DNA of 64,000 nt from Nemertoderma westbladi (GCA_032718475.1 JAUCBJ010005825.1:1-64000), one strand, 5' to 3'; counted from the stretch's first letter, positions 30,264-41,999 are shown. The notes: generated by a model from the sequence alone, not told the origin. Program-made: numbers and translations.

Positions 30264-32805
30264 ATGGCGAGCAAGTTGATCAGAAAGATAAAGGCGGAGT
30301 CAGGAGGAAAGGAGATACTGGTGGATTTCACCGAGAGGCATCCGGAAGAGAAGACGAGAGGATACTACGAGAGGTTGGAAAGGGGTCACACGGCACGAGC
30401 GCTGCAGGATCACTTCCGGGAGATGCACGAACAGCGGCTGGTCGGGACCTACGGGACGCCGTCGCTGGACAACGCGATCTTCCAACACTTCCACTACGTG
30501 GTGAAAGGGGACGAGGCGAAGTTCGGGATTCCGAAGTACCCGAGGGAATCACCGAGGAAGGACTGGAAGAGATTCATAGAGTCCGTCAACAGGGGAGGAT
30601 ATATGATCCTAGACGACGAGGGAACCGTGGAAGACGAGGCGGGTTCGAGACGAGGATCGGCGGGGTCGGCCAGGACCATACTCCAACATTTGGCCGCGCC
30701 AAATGGGGACATCTTCTTATTCGATCTAGGAACGTATGGGAAGAAGGACGGGCCGAAATTAAACCGGTTACCGAAAGCGGTACAAGTCTTGGTAAGAGAG
30801 AAGTCGACGATTCGAAGTCGGCGATTCGCGAGGATGCGGAGAGAATCATCGTTCCGGACGCCACCAACCTCCTGGATATGCAGAAGGTCTTTATGGCTAT
30901 GACGGCACCGGATGGGTTGGGGGTAGTCGAAAACACAGGCCAATGCGGGGCGGTGGCAATGGGCCAACTATTGGGGCTCGTGTGCCACAAACCGATGGAC
31001 TGGGGGAAGTTCAGGGAAGAATACGGAGCAGAACTAGCGAACTCGCTAAAGTGGGGAGCGAGACCGGGAAAGCAAGAGGTATATCAATTCCGCAGAGGAG
31101 CGATAAAGGTATATCAGAAGCGATATATCCTGCAGGAAGATTGGATGATGATAAGTTTGCTTAACTTATTTATGACCGTGGTTATCGAGAGGGAACCAGC
31201 GGCATTTCTGTTATCGGGATCACCCCTAAGCTACAGGAGAGCCTTTAAAATGGCCTTCGACGGTCTGGTAGACCACCCGGGGCTGAAGGGCGAGTCGGTG
31301 TACTACAACAGCCGGCATCTGGTAGACGGGGAGACAGATACGCCGTATCAGAGATGGGAGCAGCTAGAAACGGATAGACGAGAAGCGAAGCGACTGGAAG
31401 AAGTCGCCAGACGGGAGAGGATAGAAGCAGAGGAGAGGGAAGAGGAGGCCAGGACACAGAATTACGGCTTCGAGGAACAGGCGGGCTTAGACGAGCTTCA
31501 TTGGACTTCGTCAGGGAGTTCGGGGGAGTCTCCAGGGCGAGAACTGGGATGGACGGTGGGATCACCGAAACAGTCGACGTCGGGGTTGCAAGCGATGCCC
31601 ATACCAGCGGGCGCCGAAGGCGACCAACCGCCAAGGAAGTTAAGGGAGTTAGAGGGATGGAGAGCTACGGGCGAGAGCCAAGGCGGGAAGGGACATAGTG
31701 GATCCATCGGGATACCGGGGTTGGAGCCACTACCAGAGGAGGAAGAGGACGACGACGAGTTCGGAGAGATGCCGCCCATCGAGAGGATAGGCCACTCGGA
31801 CACGGACTGGGTTGGCGGAAGGGTGGTGACGGCCAGTGGGGCAAGGGCCTTCTGGAACAGATCCGGCAAGCGGACCTGGGTGCATGAGGAGCCGGCGATG
31901 GATTTCGCGGGGAGCACTATCAGGTTGGGCGAGCAACCGGGGACGGCACCACGGATAGTATTCGGGGAGACGATGCCCGAGAGGGGCGGAGAGATCGACG
32001 TAGATAGAGACACCAACGTGGAGAAGTTCGCCTACCAGCGACTCCACAGACCGCGAAGATCGCTTGGGACGAAAGACGATGTGGGACGGGAGACATTGGT
32101 ACACGGCTGCGACTACTGTGGGAGACAGACCCACCAGGAAAGGAGCTGCTTGTACCGGTTCCAGAAGGGAACCTTTTGTCTCTACTGCCGAGAGCCGAGC
32201 CACAGGATGGGGGCGTGCCACGGTTGCATAACCGATGTCCAAAGTGCCACTTTCGGGGACACTACGGACGCCAGTGCGACTGGATGGACGACGAAGAGAA
32301 GTTCAGAAGATTCGAGGAGTGGGCCGACGTCGGTGCCATGACGCGCCAGCGCATGAAGGCCCAGGAGTTCAAGTGGGGTTTCTTCCTTATCAATCAGGAG
32401 GCTCACATGGAAATCATAAAGCGGAGGCTACCGTTTACCTATCAAGAGGTAGCAACGGCGGCGTCGTATGCCGGAGTGATGAATACACAAAGATATTTGG
32501 ACAGGTGGACGCCACAGAACCGAGGGGAGTTTAGGGATTTCTTGGCGGAGCACGTACCGCAAGCAATGAAGATGATCCTATGGGACGCCACCAGAGGGAG
32601 ACAACAGGGCCACTCTGAGGGGCCACCGGCGAAGCGATATCGGGCACTAATAACACCAGCGCCCAAGGAGCCAACAACCAGAATCAGCAAGGAGGTGGCG
32701 GCGAAGGTCCGAAAGCAGAAAGCGGATCCCAGAGGAGCGGTGGTAACCAAGAAACGACCCAGGGAAGAGGACGCCAGGGGGAACTATCCCCAGAGGAACA
32801 GATAG
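30264..32805 (+). pseudogene. BELb copy 1 ORF3 (triple CCHC protein), frameshifted
   Basis: The same ORF3 as in the full-length element, starting at the ATG at 30264. It reads to about 30810, shifts after a 4-bp loss, continues in a second frame to about 32215, then shifts again after loss of one base inside the second knuckle region and ends at 32805. Here codon 130 is CGA, so the nonsense codon seen in the full-length copy is absent. The first two knuckles are readable (CDYCGRQTHQERSC and CLYCREPSHRMGAC); the third lies across the last frameshift. Function unknown; see the full-length entry. Confidence 0.8.
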
Positions 32806-33488
32806 GTTCCCAGAGCCGAGGGAGAGAAACTGAGACTTGGACGTGGTACGCCTGGAAGGCGCCGCGTGGGACGTACGAACTATTAAGTACAAATTTAATT
32901 AATGCAAATAATCATATAAGTGCAATTTGTATGTACGTACGTAGTAATTAGTAATCTACAAATATACGTTCGGAGTAAGTACTATAGTCATACAACCTTT
33001 CTCAATTAGCTACTGGGACTGGGGGGTAAACTGACTATGGCACTATGGACGAGACACCAGACAATTTCACACTTCTTGAGTGCGACGGCACAAGAGGGGG
33101 GGGGGGGGGGAGATTCGTCAGGAGGGATGAGGTAGTCAAAGTGGGGTTGAGGGACGGAGTAATAGTGCGAAGTGCGGAGAGAGTGCGGACGCGATTCTAG
33201 TGTGGGGGGGGGGAGGGGGAGAATAAGAGGCTGAGTGAGGGACGAGGAGGTCCGAGGGTATGAGAGAGTTAGGGTGAGAGTGGAGAAGAGATAGGGCGAA
33301 AGTGTTGGGGAAACAAAAGTCGCGTGAGAGGTGAGCGCGATCGGCCCGACATGGGACGCCAGGCATAGAGGGTAGCGTTATCATACCCATAGGGAGCGGC
33401 CTGGAAAGCCGGCTCCGAGAGAAAAGAATTCCACCCCACACCCGATACTAGATTGGGATCCAGCGGGATTGTAGCGCACTTAAGGTGG
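32806..33488 (+). other. BELb copy 1 3' UTR
   Basis: No gene. Contains TACGTACGTA-like words near 32930, G tracts at about 33098-33112 and 33204-33221, and purine-rich stretches, all matched at 54963-55641 in the other copy. Confidence 0.7.
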
Positions 33489-33526
33489 ATGCTATCTTCT
33501 CACCGGGAAGATAGCATGGGGGGGAG
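33489..33526 (+). promoter_or_regulatory. Hairpin and polypurine tract before the 3' LTR
   Basis: ATGCTATCTTC at 33489-33499 pairs perfectly with GAAGATAGCAT at 33507-33517 and is followed directly by GGGGGGGAG (33518-33526), then the LTR start TGTTAG. The G-rich run is the expected primer site for plus-strand DNA synthesis; the hairpin is an extra feature shared with the other copy. Confidence 0.8.
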
Positions 33527-34075
33527 TGTTAGCTTATTCAATCCCGCTAACACCCCATAAAGTTAAGCCGATAAGCAATATTGGGGGTCACGAGATTGGG
33601 TAATCACCAACTCGTGCCACCCCAACAAAATGGGAAGGAGAAACACAATGAGGGTCAGGGGCCAAACCCCTAACCCAGAGAGAACAGGTGGAGTGAACGG
33701 AAACACTCCAAAGGGCGCCAACAAGGGTATCAACCAATCAGAGGGGGTGGAAAGGCATCGATTAGGTAGAGTAACAAGGCCAACCGTGCAATATAGCCAG
33801 TTGGCAGTAATCATTTCAGTTCAGTTATCTCAGTATCATATTGGTGCTAGTTAGGTTAGTTAGTTTAGCTATGGAAGGACCGGGACTTTTAATTACCATA
33901 TCCCGCCTTCTGTATACGACAACATTATCCATATACCTATATCTATATACCCTATATCTATATCAGTTATTATATACGACGAACGACACGAACTCCTTTT
34001 ACCTTTCATACACACGGCGGGGACGAGTGAACTAAACAACTGGATAAATCGGGATCCTCCCTGGATCCCGTCACA
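33527..34075 (+). repeat. BELb copy 1 3' LTR
   Basis: 549 bp, TGTTAGC at the left end and GTCACA at the right. The first 26 bases contain an inverted repeat (TGTTAGC and GCTAACA). A CGGGATCC/GGATCCCG hairpin lies at the right end. More diverged from the two LTRs of the full-length element than they are from each other. The right end abuts minus-strand gag sequence at 34076. Confidence 0.95.
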
Positions 34076-34321
34076 CTCATAGCCATAGTTTGGCCTCCAG
34101 TCTCATCGTATCCTATCAGTGTTTCTCCACACTCTCCGATTCTGTGTCCTTCCACCACACAGCGATGACATAGTCCATTTGTATCCGCGTCGGCTTCCCG
34201 ATCTTGTTTAGGCAACGCTTGCCAATGCTTACAACTCATGGTCTTATGGGTTCCATCCCTATGCAATTGACATTTGTATCCTGGATTGTAGCGTTCCCTG
34301 TAGAGCCCTTCACGTATAGCG
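34076..34321 (-). pseudogene. gag: BELb-type gag C-terminal fragment (minus)
   Basis: Reads YNPGYKCQLHRDG, then a perfect CCHC knuckle (CHRCVVEGHRIGEC) and GGQTMAMS, matching the gag end at 47320-47550 of BELb but clearly diverged. It is cut at the left by the copy 1 LTR and at the right by the solo LTR, beyond which the same gag continues at 36607. Confidence 0.75.
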
Positions 34322-36601
34322 TGTTAAACTAGCGCGACCCCTATACTAACAGCAGAACTGTTGAACAGACAAATACCCGTATACTTCTCTGCCAACCTAA
34401 TGAGTTCCCGCCTAACCAATAAGGCACCAAGACTGCTCTACTGTTAAATAAAGGTGATCAAGAGCGTGATATTACTAAATGTAGGGCTGCTAAATACAAA
34501 ACCGCTACTTACCGTTGGATGGCGCTAATCTGCCGTTCGCTAATATATTTTACTAAATTTACACGGCTCCTGCAAAATCGCTTGTTCCTTTCTCTACCGA
34601 TCGCTCGACAGAGAGCTAACTGTTCGAATCTATGAGCCACGCGGGAATAACCAAAACAATAAACCCGAGTCGGCTCCCTAAGCTTACTTAAGATGAGTGC
34701 GAGAGGCTTTGCACTCAGAGTATATTCTTACGCCTAATTCTACTACTGTAATACGATAATGCCTAAGTTCTTTCTAATCGCGAATACTGGGGGTTCCCTA
34801 ACGGAATGTGTGAATGCGAGAAGATTTAAAAATAATCAAAATGGTACAGTACACTGTCTTTACGTGCGTAAAACCGCTCTGGGTCTAAATTCACCTGTAG
34901 CTGGCTTTAGGCCAGCAAACTACTAGTGTTTTGAGTACTGAATAATGCGATCTAGCTTATTGCCCGCTAATGCAAATAACCGCTCAGCGTGAATAGTTTA
35001 CAGTATCCTAATTATTACCTTAGCTACTCTCCGCTATGCTGCGTACTAATTCTTAATTTCACTAACTAATTACAGTCACAAATATGTAACAGCGTACTAA
35101 TTACTAAGAGTTCCAGAATGCGCAATTCTAATTTATTACACACCAGGTTTCGCTAGTAATAGCCTAAAATACCGTATTACTTTGACCTAATCAGTAATTA
35201 TTTGTTGTAAACTAAGAAATAGAAATCAATCAAAGAGAAAAAGGGGCGCCTATCTAAGCATTCGTAATCTTAGGCACACTTCAGTAACACACCAATCAGC
35301 GTCAGCAATCATAGCTCGCAATTATGCAGTTCACTACTGTGTAGTCCACAGTTGTGCAATTCACTCTCCACACTGTAGTACGTGCAGGCCTCTCCCGGGT
35401 ACATCTAGGCTTCCTAACTAACCCAATTCCTGCCCCCCTAATGCTAAATAGAGACAAAACCTGGATCATCAGCCCCCTAATTACCGTACCAGCGAGCGGT
35501 CTATACGTTACAGCGCGAGTTGCCCGACCGCAATGGTGACCCCCCGCCAACGTTGCTCGCCCTTGAATCCTCCGCACTCCCTTCGTCGCTAACCCCCCGA
35601 TGCGCCCACCGCCTACCGGCACCTTAGCCCTCCATCAGAATGAGTAGCTACCGTAGTGGCACATGCAAATCACAACAGTCTGACAGTTTCAGAAAATCCC
35701 GTAGGATTATTGCGTCGAAAAGAATTACATAGAACCATTAACAAAAGAGGTAGAAATCATAGTTCCGATTGTAATTAGCAGTAATCGTTGGGATTGATTG
35801 AGAAACACAAGTGAGAATAGTAGCACTAACGAATCATTCCAAGAAATTAATCGAAAAGGTAGAAATGCAGAAAATACACAAATTATACTCCTAAACTTAA
35901 TGGCACTAAATATGTCTGAGTGAGTTGCTGCTGTTATGGCTGGGTGATAGCAGGGTGATGATAGTACAGCTCTACCGGCAAACCGCCAATTTATAGGTGA
36001 TCCGAGAAGGGTGATGCAATCGCTCTCTCATTGGCTCTCCAATCCGCGCTAGCATTAGACCAACCTGGAAGCAGTTAGTCCAATAAGAAAGCCGGATTGT
36101 AGCCCTAACCCCCCAAAACGTCACCATATAAGGTAATTTTGCCGATGCTTAATTTAGCGGTACTAATAACATGATGCACAAAAGTTAATTTAGCGCGATT
36201 ATAAAGAAATCAAACCCGTGATGGCTAGCCCATCAAGGCTAATAACAGCAAGCCCGAAATCCAGGGTCCAACTGAACTTGCTACCCTGGAACTATCTACT
36301 TATATCATATTACAAAATTACGTAGGTAGGGCTACATACTATACAAAATGGATGAGTTCAAAATATATGGGCGTTTTAATTTCCTTATCTAAATGTCACC
36401 GCGCTATTATGTCTTATCTAAAATATTATACTGCATAACGGACTAATATTGCGTACAGTATAATGGACTAATATATTATACTGTATAATGAACCAATATA
36501 TTATACTGTATAATGGCTAATAATGTGTACTGCATAATAACTAATATCGTGTATACAGTACAACGGCTAACAATGTGGATACAGCGCCATATACCGTAAC
36601 A
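34322..36601 (-). repeat. Solo LTR of BEL1 family with 5-bp TSD
   Basis: 2280 bp. On the minus strand it runs from TGTTACGG to GTTTAACA. It is flanked by TAGCG at 34317-34321 and 36602-36606, a clear TSD, and splits a gag coding sequence. It is collinear with the BEL1 LTR at 14464-16071 but has an extra segment at about 35536-36206. No internal element sequence is present, so it is a solo LTR or a similarly terminated non-autonomous unit. The 25-bp CGGACTAATATT array recurs at 36430-36530. Confidence 0.8.
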
Positions 36602-36606
36602 TAGCG

Positions 36607-37690
36607 CGTAGATTCATATCTACCGGTTTAGTGTTTTGGTTATTTGGACTTGGCCTACTGGGTATGTTGGGATTATATTTGTTCGTGTTGTTATTTTGTT
36701 TCTGTCCCTGCCACGGTGTGGCCCAATTCCCAGCTAACTACTGTGGACTAGCAGTCCCCTGTGTGGCCGCATGTGGTAGCAACTGTCTCTCACTCTCGGG
36801 AATGGATCCGCCGGACTGTGTTCGGGTTTAGGCCTGTTGTATTCAGCTTTCGGTGCCTTGCCCAAACTATCCTCACTGTAGACTGGGTCTGTAATTAACT
36901 CTGCCTCATAATTGAGGAAGTTCGACATTTCCTCTAGGCCCGGTTCCGCACCTTTCTTCTCCTGGTGGAGAAGGCGATCTTCCTCCATTTGTTTCTTAGC
37001 CAGATTGGCAGTGCCTGCGCTATCGTGGTGATGTTATTCGATGCGTTGAGTTCGTAAGGTGCATCTAGGGTCTTTAGCACAATCAGCGCCTTTTCGACTT
37101 TATTTGCGAAGGTCTTGATGCTGACAGGGTTATCCTGTAGTCCGCCTGATGTTATTCCCCTTAAGGTTTGCCAGATGATCTTGGCAGGATGTATTCCCCT
37201 GTCTAGGGCCCGCCATGCTGTCATGAATCCACCCTCGATACCTTGACACTGCCTTACAATATCGTACGCTGGGCCCCCTGTGTAAACTTGTAAATATTTT
37301 AGGCACTCCGCCTGCGTCAAATTCTTAATTAATATTTCATTACTGTACATGCGTCGGAAATGCAGGTATTCCTCCAGTCTGCTCCCATCGAATTTAAACG
37401 GCTCCACTGGTGGCAGCTCGATCCTGGTCTTAAGCGCATCAATGAGTGTTGCCATTCCCATCGCCTGTGCTTCTAGTGGGTTCGACGGATGCTGTACAGA
37501 CTCTCCTGTTGTTGGGTGCGGTTCACCCATCGCGCCTGTCGACCTCTTCTGTGTTGGATATATCATTGGGGGTAACGACCCCCTCCAAATCTCCGTATCG
37601 CACAATCTATTCTGGTCTAAGAGGTTTGGGGTTTTTGTTCTCGGTTGAGTGTATTGCTGATATTGTAATGGGGGAATGTCACCCTGCCCC
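36607..37690 (-). pseudogene. gag: BELb-type gag capsid region (minus)
   Basis: Matches the capsid part of the BELb gag-pol frame: MGMATLIDALKTRIELPP, FKFDGSRLEEYLHF, NLTQAECLKYLQVYTGG, then ALPIWLRNKWRKIAF. A one-base change near 36960 shifts the frame so that EPGLEEMSNFLNYEAEL is read in another. It is followed by an Asn/Pro-rich segment ending at the solo LTR. About 80-85 percent similar to BELb by eye, so it comes from an older or sister copy. Confidence 0.75.
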
Positions 37691-38459
37691 CCCCCCCCCC
37701 ACCGGTGTTATATTTGGTATTGGTGTTGATGTTACCATGTTAGGGCCCATATACCTATCGGCAATAACTCCCCCCTCCCCTGGGTATATGTTATGTCCTT
37801 GCATATTATAGTCATACTGGTGTGCAGGTACCGGTATAGGCATATCCACTTCTTGCCTACCTACCGGTATGTACTGTATGCTGCGACTTCCGGATCTAAT
37901 CCCATTGTCCGCGCTCCCCTATCGCCTCACTATCTCTTCCAGCATGGCCTATAGTATGTGCAATAAGGCCTACAGTATGTACTGCAGCCTGGCTGTGTCC
38001 CTCTGGACAGAAGTTTAATCTTCTCGAATATTCCAAGAAGTCCTCCCCACGACTACCGTACTCTCGATCGGCAGCTATATCCCGTCGGGAAGTTTCTCTT
38101 CGATCCCCTCTCCTGTTCTCGTCCTCGTACCGGTAAATTCTGTACCCTTCTCCTGGTGTGTGGTATATCTCACCAGGCTGCGTCTCGCCGGGGCGATGGC
38201 AATCTCCCGGAGTTCGACCCCACTGACTCTCTAACTCCATCTCTACTACCGACAGTTCACTGTCCGTCCTTGCTCTCCGGTTGCTCGTAGCAATGCTTCT
38301 TCTATTCTCTTCGCTTCTTCTCTCTTCAGTGTAGCGATCCCTTTCGTGAGATCTCTCTTCGACCTCCTGGATAAACTCCACTGTTCTTCTTCCCTCTTCT
38401 GACTGGGTTCAACGTCTTGTTGCTCGCCCGCTCACGGCGCCAACCTCTCTCTCTCTACC
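37691..38459 (-). pseudogene. gag: BELb-type gag middle region (minus)
   Basis: Contains a C14 run (G14 on the sense strand) at 37687-37700 at the same place as the G10 run at 46210-46219 of BELb. Upstream in sense, the frame at 37896-38381 has VEERSHERDRYTEERR, ARTDSELSVVEMELES and GRTPGDCHRPGETQPGE, close to BELb 45550-45750. It is interrupted at 38460-38465 by the LINE-D insertion. Confidence 0.75.
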
Positions 38460-38465
38460 CAGTTG

Positions 38466-39510
38466 TACCCATAGTAATGGACATAAGATTGAAAAAAAAA
38501 AAAAAAAAAAAAAAAATAAAAAATAAAAAGGAAGTTAAATATTTAGGCGCCACATTGGATAACTGCTTATCAGGAGAAAGTACAGTGAAAACCATTTTCT
38601 CCAAAGTTAACAGTAGGCTTAGGTTTCTATACAGAAATAAAAATAGTTTGAACACCGACTCCCGCAAGTTACTTTGCTCTTCTTTAATACAGTGTCACAT
38701 GGACTATGCGTGCTCTTCTTGGTATGAAGGCTTAACCAAACAGCTTAAATGTAAATTACAAGTAGCTCAGAATAAAGTAGTACGATTTATAAAAGACTAC
38801 AAACCTAGGCACCACCTAACTCCAGATGACTTTTCTGAATCTGGACTACTTAACTTAGATAGTAGAGTTAAGCAGCTACGCCTTAACCATGTGCATAAAG
38901 TGTATAATGGTAAATGTCCCAATTACCTAAAACAAAAATTCAACAGAGTACGCGATACACACTCTTACAGTACCAGAGCTAGTGCTTCAAACTTCTACCT
39001 CCCGAATTGTAAATCCTTTGAATCTGATACTTTCTTTTTTAACGGCATAAAAAATTGGAACGCTCTGCCTAATGAAATTAAAAACCTAGATAATCAACAT
39101 TCTTTTAAATCTGCAGTTAAATCTCATCTCCGTGTGCAATGTAAAAATAGGTACAATAGTCCTACAGTAAGTTATTAGTTTATTAATTATTTACTATTTA
39201 TACTGTAATTACGTTTTATAATAAATTGTTCTGTACATTACATCTTTATCGTTGAGTCGGGCATTGTCACGCTCTCGGTAAAGTTGTACATGTACATAGT
39301 GTAATTACGTTTTATATTGGTTTTAGGTTAGCGTAGTGTAATATTGTATTTGTAACCAAGTAACATAAAGGACCCCCTTGGAAATAAGCTGCAAAGCTTT
39401 AGGGGTAATCCTATATGTTATGTTGGACAATACCTTTATACCGGTACATTGTTTGGTGTATTTGTTATTGTTTTTACATAATGTATAAATAAATCTATCT
39501 ATCTATCTAT
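38466..39510 (+). mobile_element. LINE-D, 5'-truncated LINE with TSD
   Basis: Flanked by CAGTTG at 38460-38465 and 39511-39516 (TSD), inserted antisense into the minus-strand gag. It contains an internal A run at about 38491-38516, the 3' part of an RT ORF, a 3' UTR of about 310 bases and a (ATCT)n tail at 39493-39510. AT-rich. Confidence 0.85.
38520..39178 (+). CDS. LINE-D RT C-terminal part
   Basis: Begins within the RT thumb region (KEVKYLGATLDNCLSGE), followed by DYACSSWYEGLTKQLKC, LQVAQNKVVRFI, the conserved LNLDSRVKQLRLNHVHK and a C-terminus with NGIKNWNALPNEIKN. These are typical of the tail of CR1/Jockey-like RTs. The catalytic motifs lie upstream and are missing because the insertion is 5'-truncated. 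The frame is otherwise clean, which suggests a fairly recent insertion. Confidence 0.85.
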
Positions 39511-39826
39511 CAGTTGGACGCTCCTGGGGATACTCGCAATCCCCCTACTATTCACCATCGGCGGGTGTCACGGTTCACCTAACTCGCCCCGTGCATTATC
39601 CGCCGACGCTTGTGGGACATTCTCTGCCCCCCCCCCCCACTCGCCACCTCTTACTTCGCTTCTACGCCCCTCTCTAGTCGACGCACTATCTATACCCTGG
39701 CTGGGTCTACTCACCCTCGCCTCTCCCTGTGCGACTGCGTGGCCTTGCAGGCTCCCATCGGGTTGACTCACCCCCACTACTTCCTGCCTAACTACATGGC
39801 CTTGCAGGCTCCCGTTGGTACTTGGC
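39511..39826 (-). pseudogene. gag: BELb-type gag repeat region fragment (minus)
   Basis: Resumes gag beyond LINE-D: the sense strand carries ARTREGRRS-like sequence, a G12 run (39627-39638) at the same place as the G19 run of BELb at 45288-45306, and two copies of the CCTGCAAGGCCA repeat that corresponds to the 60-bp repeat array of BELb. It ends where inverted LINE-B begins. Confidence 0.7.
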
Positions 39827-40303
39827 AGGATTTCCTCGACTTCTGGAGCCAGTAGGTGGAGTTATCATCACCCCATCATCATTATAATGATCTAAGGACA
39901 TGCGTAGAACATAGTCAACCACAATAATGAACAAGAATGGTGCAAGTGTGTCTCCTTGGAGGACGCCCCATAACACTTCAAATGGTTCTGTGTCACCATC
40001 AACTAACAGTAGACACAAATGTTGTCGAACCATCGTATACTGATCTGATTGCTGCAATAATTTCATCAGGAATCCCATATAATGAAAGTATGCTGAACAT
40101 AGGTGAGCGAGAGACTGAATCAAAGGCCTTGAAGAAGTCAACAAAGATAACAGCCAGATGCCTGTCTTTCTTTTTTGATAACTCTTCAATTATCCTTCTA
40201 AGTGCCAAAATGGGCTCCATGGTCCCACGACCTTTACGGAACCCATTCTGATTTCCACAGAGCAGTCTCTCAATGTGATCCCTGATGCGATTTAATAGAA
40301 TCC
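39827..40303 (-). pseudogene. LINE-B copy 2 RT core (inverted part)
   Basis: RT motifs continue after the SINE: RILLNRIRDHIERLL, NQNGFRKGRGTMEPIL, VIFVDFFKAFDSVSR, then after one frame change GVLQGDTLAPFLFIIVVDY. The reading ends at GNPAKY, just before the FADD motif, where the sequence changes to gag repeat DNA. Confidence 0.8.
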
Positions 40304-40307
40304 TATT

Positions 40308-40600
40308 AAAAGTAAAAAAAAGTAAATTTTCTTCGGCCACTAGGCCAGGGATTACGCACAAAGTCTGCCGACTTATTTCCAGTGCGGTCCCCCCAGAACT
40401 TTACTCCCCAGAGGAAACTCTAGTACTCATTTAGCTACCACTTAAGGATGCAAGGCAGAGATGCGCCCTGGCTGGTTCCTTTAAAGCATTCGTGCCGAAA
40501 CGAAAACTGCCCTGGCCCATGTGAGGATCGAACCCACGACCTACAGGAGATGTGAATTCAATGCAACCACTACACCAAGGTGGAACCTTAAAGTGTGTAT
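40308..40600 (-). mobile_element. tRNA-derived SINE
   Basis: Inserted in LINE-B RT between bases that are adjacent in copy 1, with TATT on both sides (40304-40307, 40601-40604). The sense (minus) strand starts with a tRNA-like head: A box TGGTGTAGTGG and B box GGTTCGATCC about 40 bases apart, the internal promoter of RNA polymerase III. A unique body of about 200 bases follows and ends in a T/A-rich tail. It depends on a LINE for movement. Confidence 0.75.
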
Positions 40601-41999
40601 TATTGTATAGCTTTGCAGCAATCGAGATCAATGAGATTCCCCGAAAAGAACCATAGAGTGTTAGGTTGCCCTTCTTGGGAACTGGCACCAACTTATTTGT
40701 TTTCATTTCTTGTGGGACTCTTGTTGTTCGGTACATGTCCACAATGATGGGATAGATGAGCTTTAAACACTCAGGTATTTTAAAGACCTCTGGGGGAACA
40801 CCATCTACTCCACTGGCACGATTGGTCTTAATGCTCTTTGCAGCAGCCTTCACTTCTGCAAAGGAGATATCGCCAATGGGATTATCTGGGAGTACAGTCT
40901 CAGACACTTTTACTTCTATAAAGTTATCAGGCAATACCCTGTCATTATTGAGGAGCTTTTCAAAGTGGGCTTTCCAACCATTGAGGCGATCGGCTGGTGA
41001 TTCAGCCTTAACCTTGGTGGTTGGTTGGCTTTTCCGCCCAGTAAGCAGATTGATCGATTTCCATGCCTGGGATGATTGCCTGCTGTCGTCAGCATCATTG
41101 ATGGCATCAACCTGTTGGTTTATTAGCTCCTGTAGATTAGCAGAGTACTGCCTGTTCAGGGACCTAGATGCAACCTTAACTGCATTCTTGGCCGCTGTAG
41201 TCTGTTTGAGTCGGGACTCTTTCTGCGCCTTATGAAGGTCATTTCGGCACTTCTGAATTTTGTTGTCAATCCAGGGGGCCCTTTTCCTGTTTCGAGGGTA
41301 TACAGGAACTGTTTCTGCAGCTGCTAACTTAACTGCTTCTGTAAAGGCAGTATAGCCCACACAGTGATCTGCCGCCTCAGAGGCAAGAGCCTCATACCTG
41401 TTGCTCAGCTGTAGTGTGAAGCTGGATCTCACACTTGGCTGTTGCAACAGAGAGGACCAGTCATGCCGCGGCAAGGCAGATTTCATTGTTCTGCTAGCAC
41501 GCAGACTAAGTCTTACCTTGGCCACAATAAGGCGGTGATCACTGGAGAAGGGTCGAAGTGTAAATGCATTACAGTCTTGTATAGAGCTCCTGTATTTCCT
41601 ACAAAACAGAATATGGTCTATCTGGGACTTGTGACCACTGGGTCCACTATGAGTCCATAGCTTTCCAGTTCGCTTCTTGAACTGGGTTCCAGCCGAAAAC
41701 AATCCATTTCCAGAGATAAAATCCTGAAGATGGACAGAATTTCGGTTAACACTATTGCTATAGACCCAGGGCGATGTAGGTGATTGATGCAGACTTGCAT
41801 TAAAGTCTCCCAGGAATGTTAAGAATGCATGCTGATCCACTCCATCAGTAGCTGCTTGTAGATTGTGGTAGAAATTTTCCACCTCATCTACAGGGGCAAC
41901 ACCAGTTGGAGAGTAGCACACAATCAGAACCACCTTAGGAAACTTCTAAGCCAGTCTTCCAGAACATGAGAAGTGGCAACGGATGATGCGGTTAGATGC
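40601..41999 (-). CDS. LINE-B copy 2 endonuclease and RT N-terminus
   Basis: The best preserved 5' part of LINE-B. From SNRIIRCHFS near 41990 the protein shows an APE endonuclease: VLIVCYSPTG, LTFLGDFNASL (the GDFN motif), HSGPSGHKSQIDHILF and FSSDHRLIVAKVRL (catalytic SDH). A basic linker rich in Lys/Arg follows, then the RT start with KTNRASGVDGVPPEVFK and LVPVPKKGNL. One stop near 41950 precedes the Met at 41933. The SINE cuts the frame at about 40601. Confidence 0.85.

Larger units (their letters stand above)
26558..34075 (+). mobile_element. BELb copy 1, 5'-truncated BEL/Pao element
   Basis: Collinear with 48855-56224 of the full-length BELb: end of RT, RNase H, integrase, tandem array, ORF3, 3' UTR, hairpin, polypurine tract and 3' LTR. 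It starts abruptly within the RT at about 26558. Identity to the full-length copy looks very high (a few differences per hundred bases), but it has its own breaks: a 5-bp loss near 26633, a 162-bp in-frame loss at 27311, a TGA at 28098, and single-base losses near 28817 and 32218. Confidence 0.9.

Noticed and set aside
30494-32016. Several long minus-strand frames opposite ORF3
   Set aside because: GC-rich complementary frames; both BELb copies conserve the plus-strand protein with its knuckles.
40510-40586. Functional tRNA gene on the minus strand
   Set aside because: A and B boxes are present, but it is the head of a 293-bp SINE with TSD, and the acceptor arm does not pair well.
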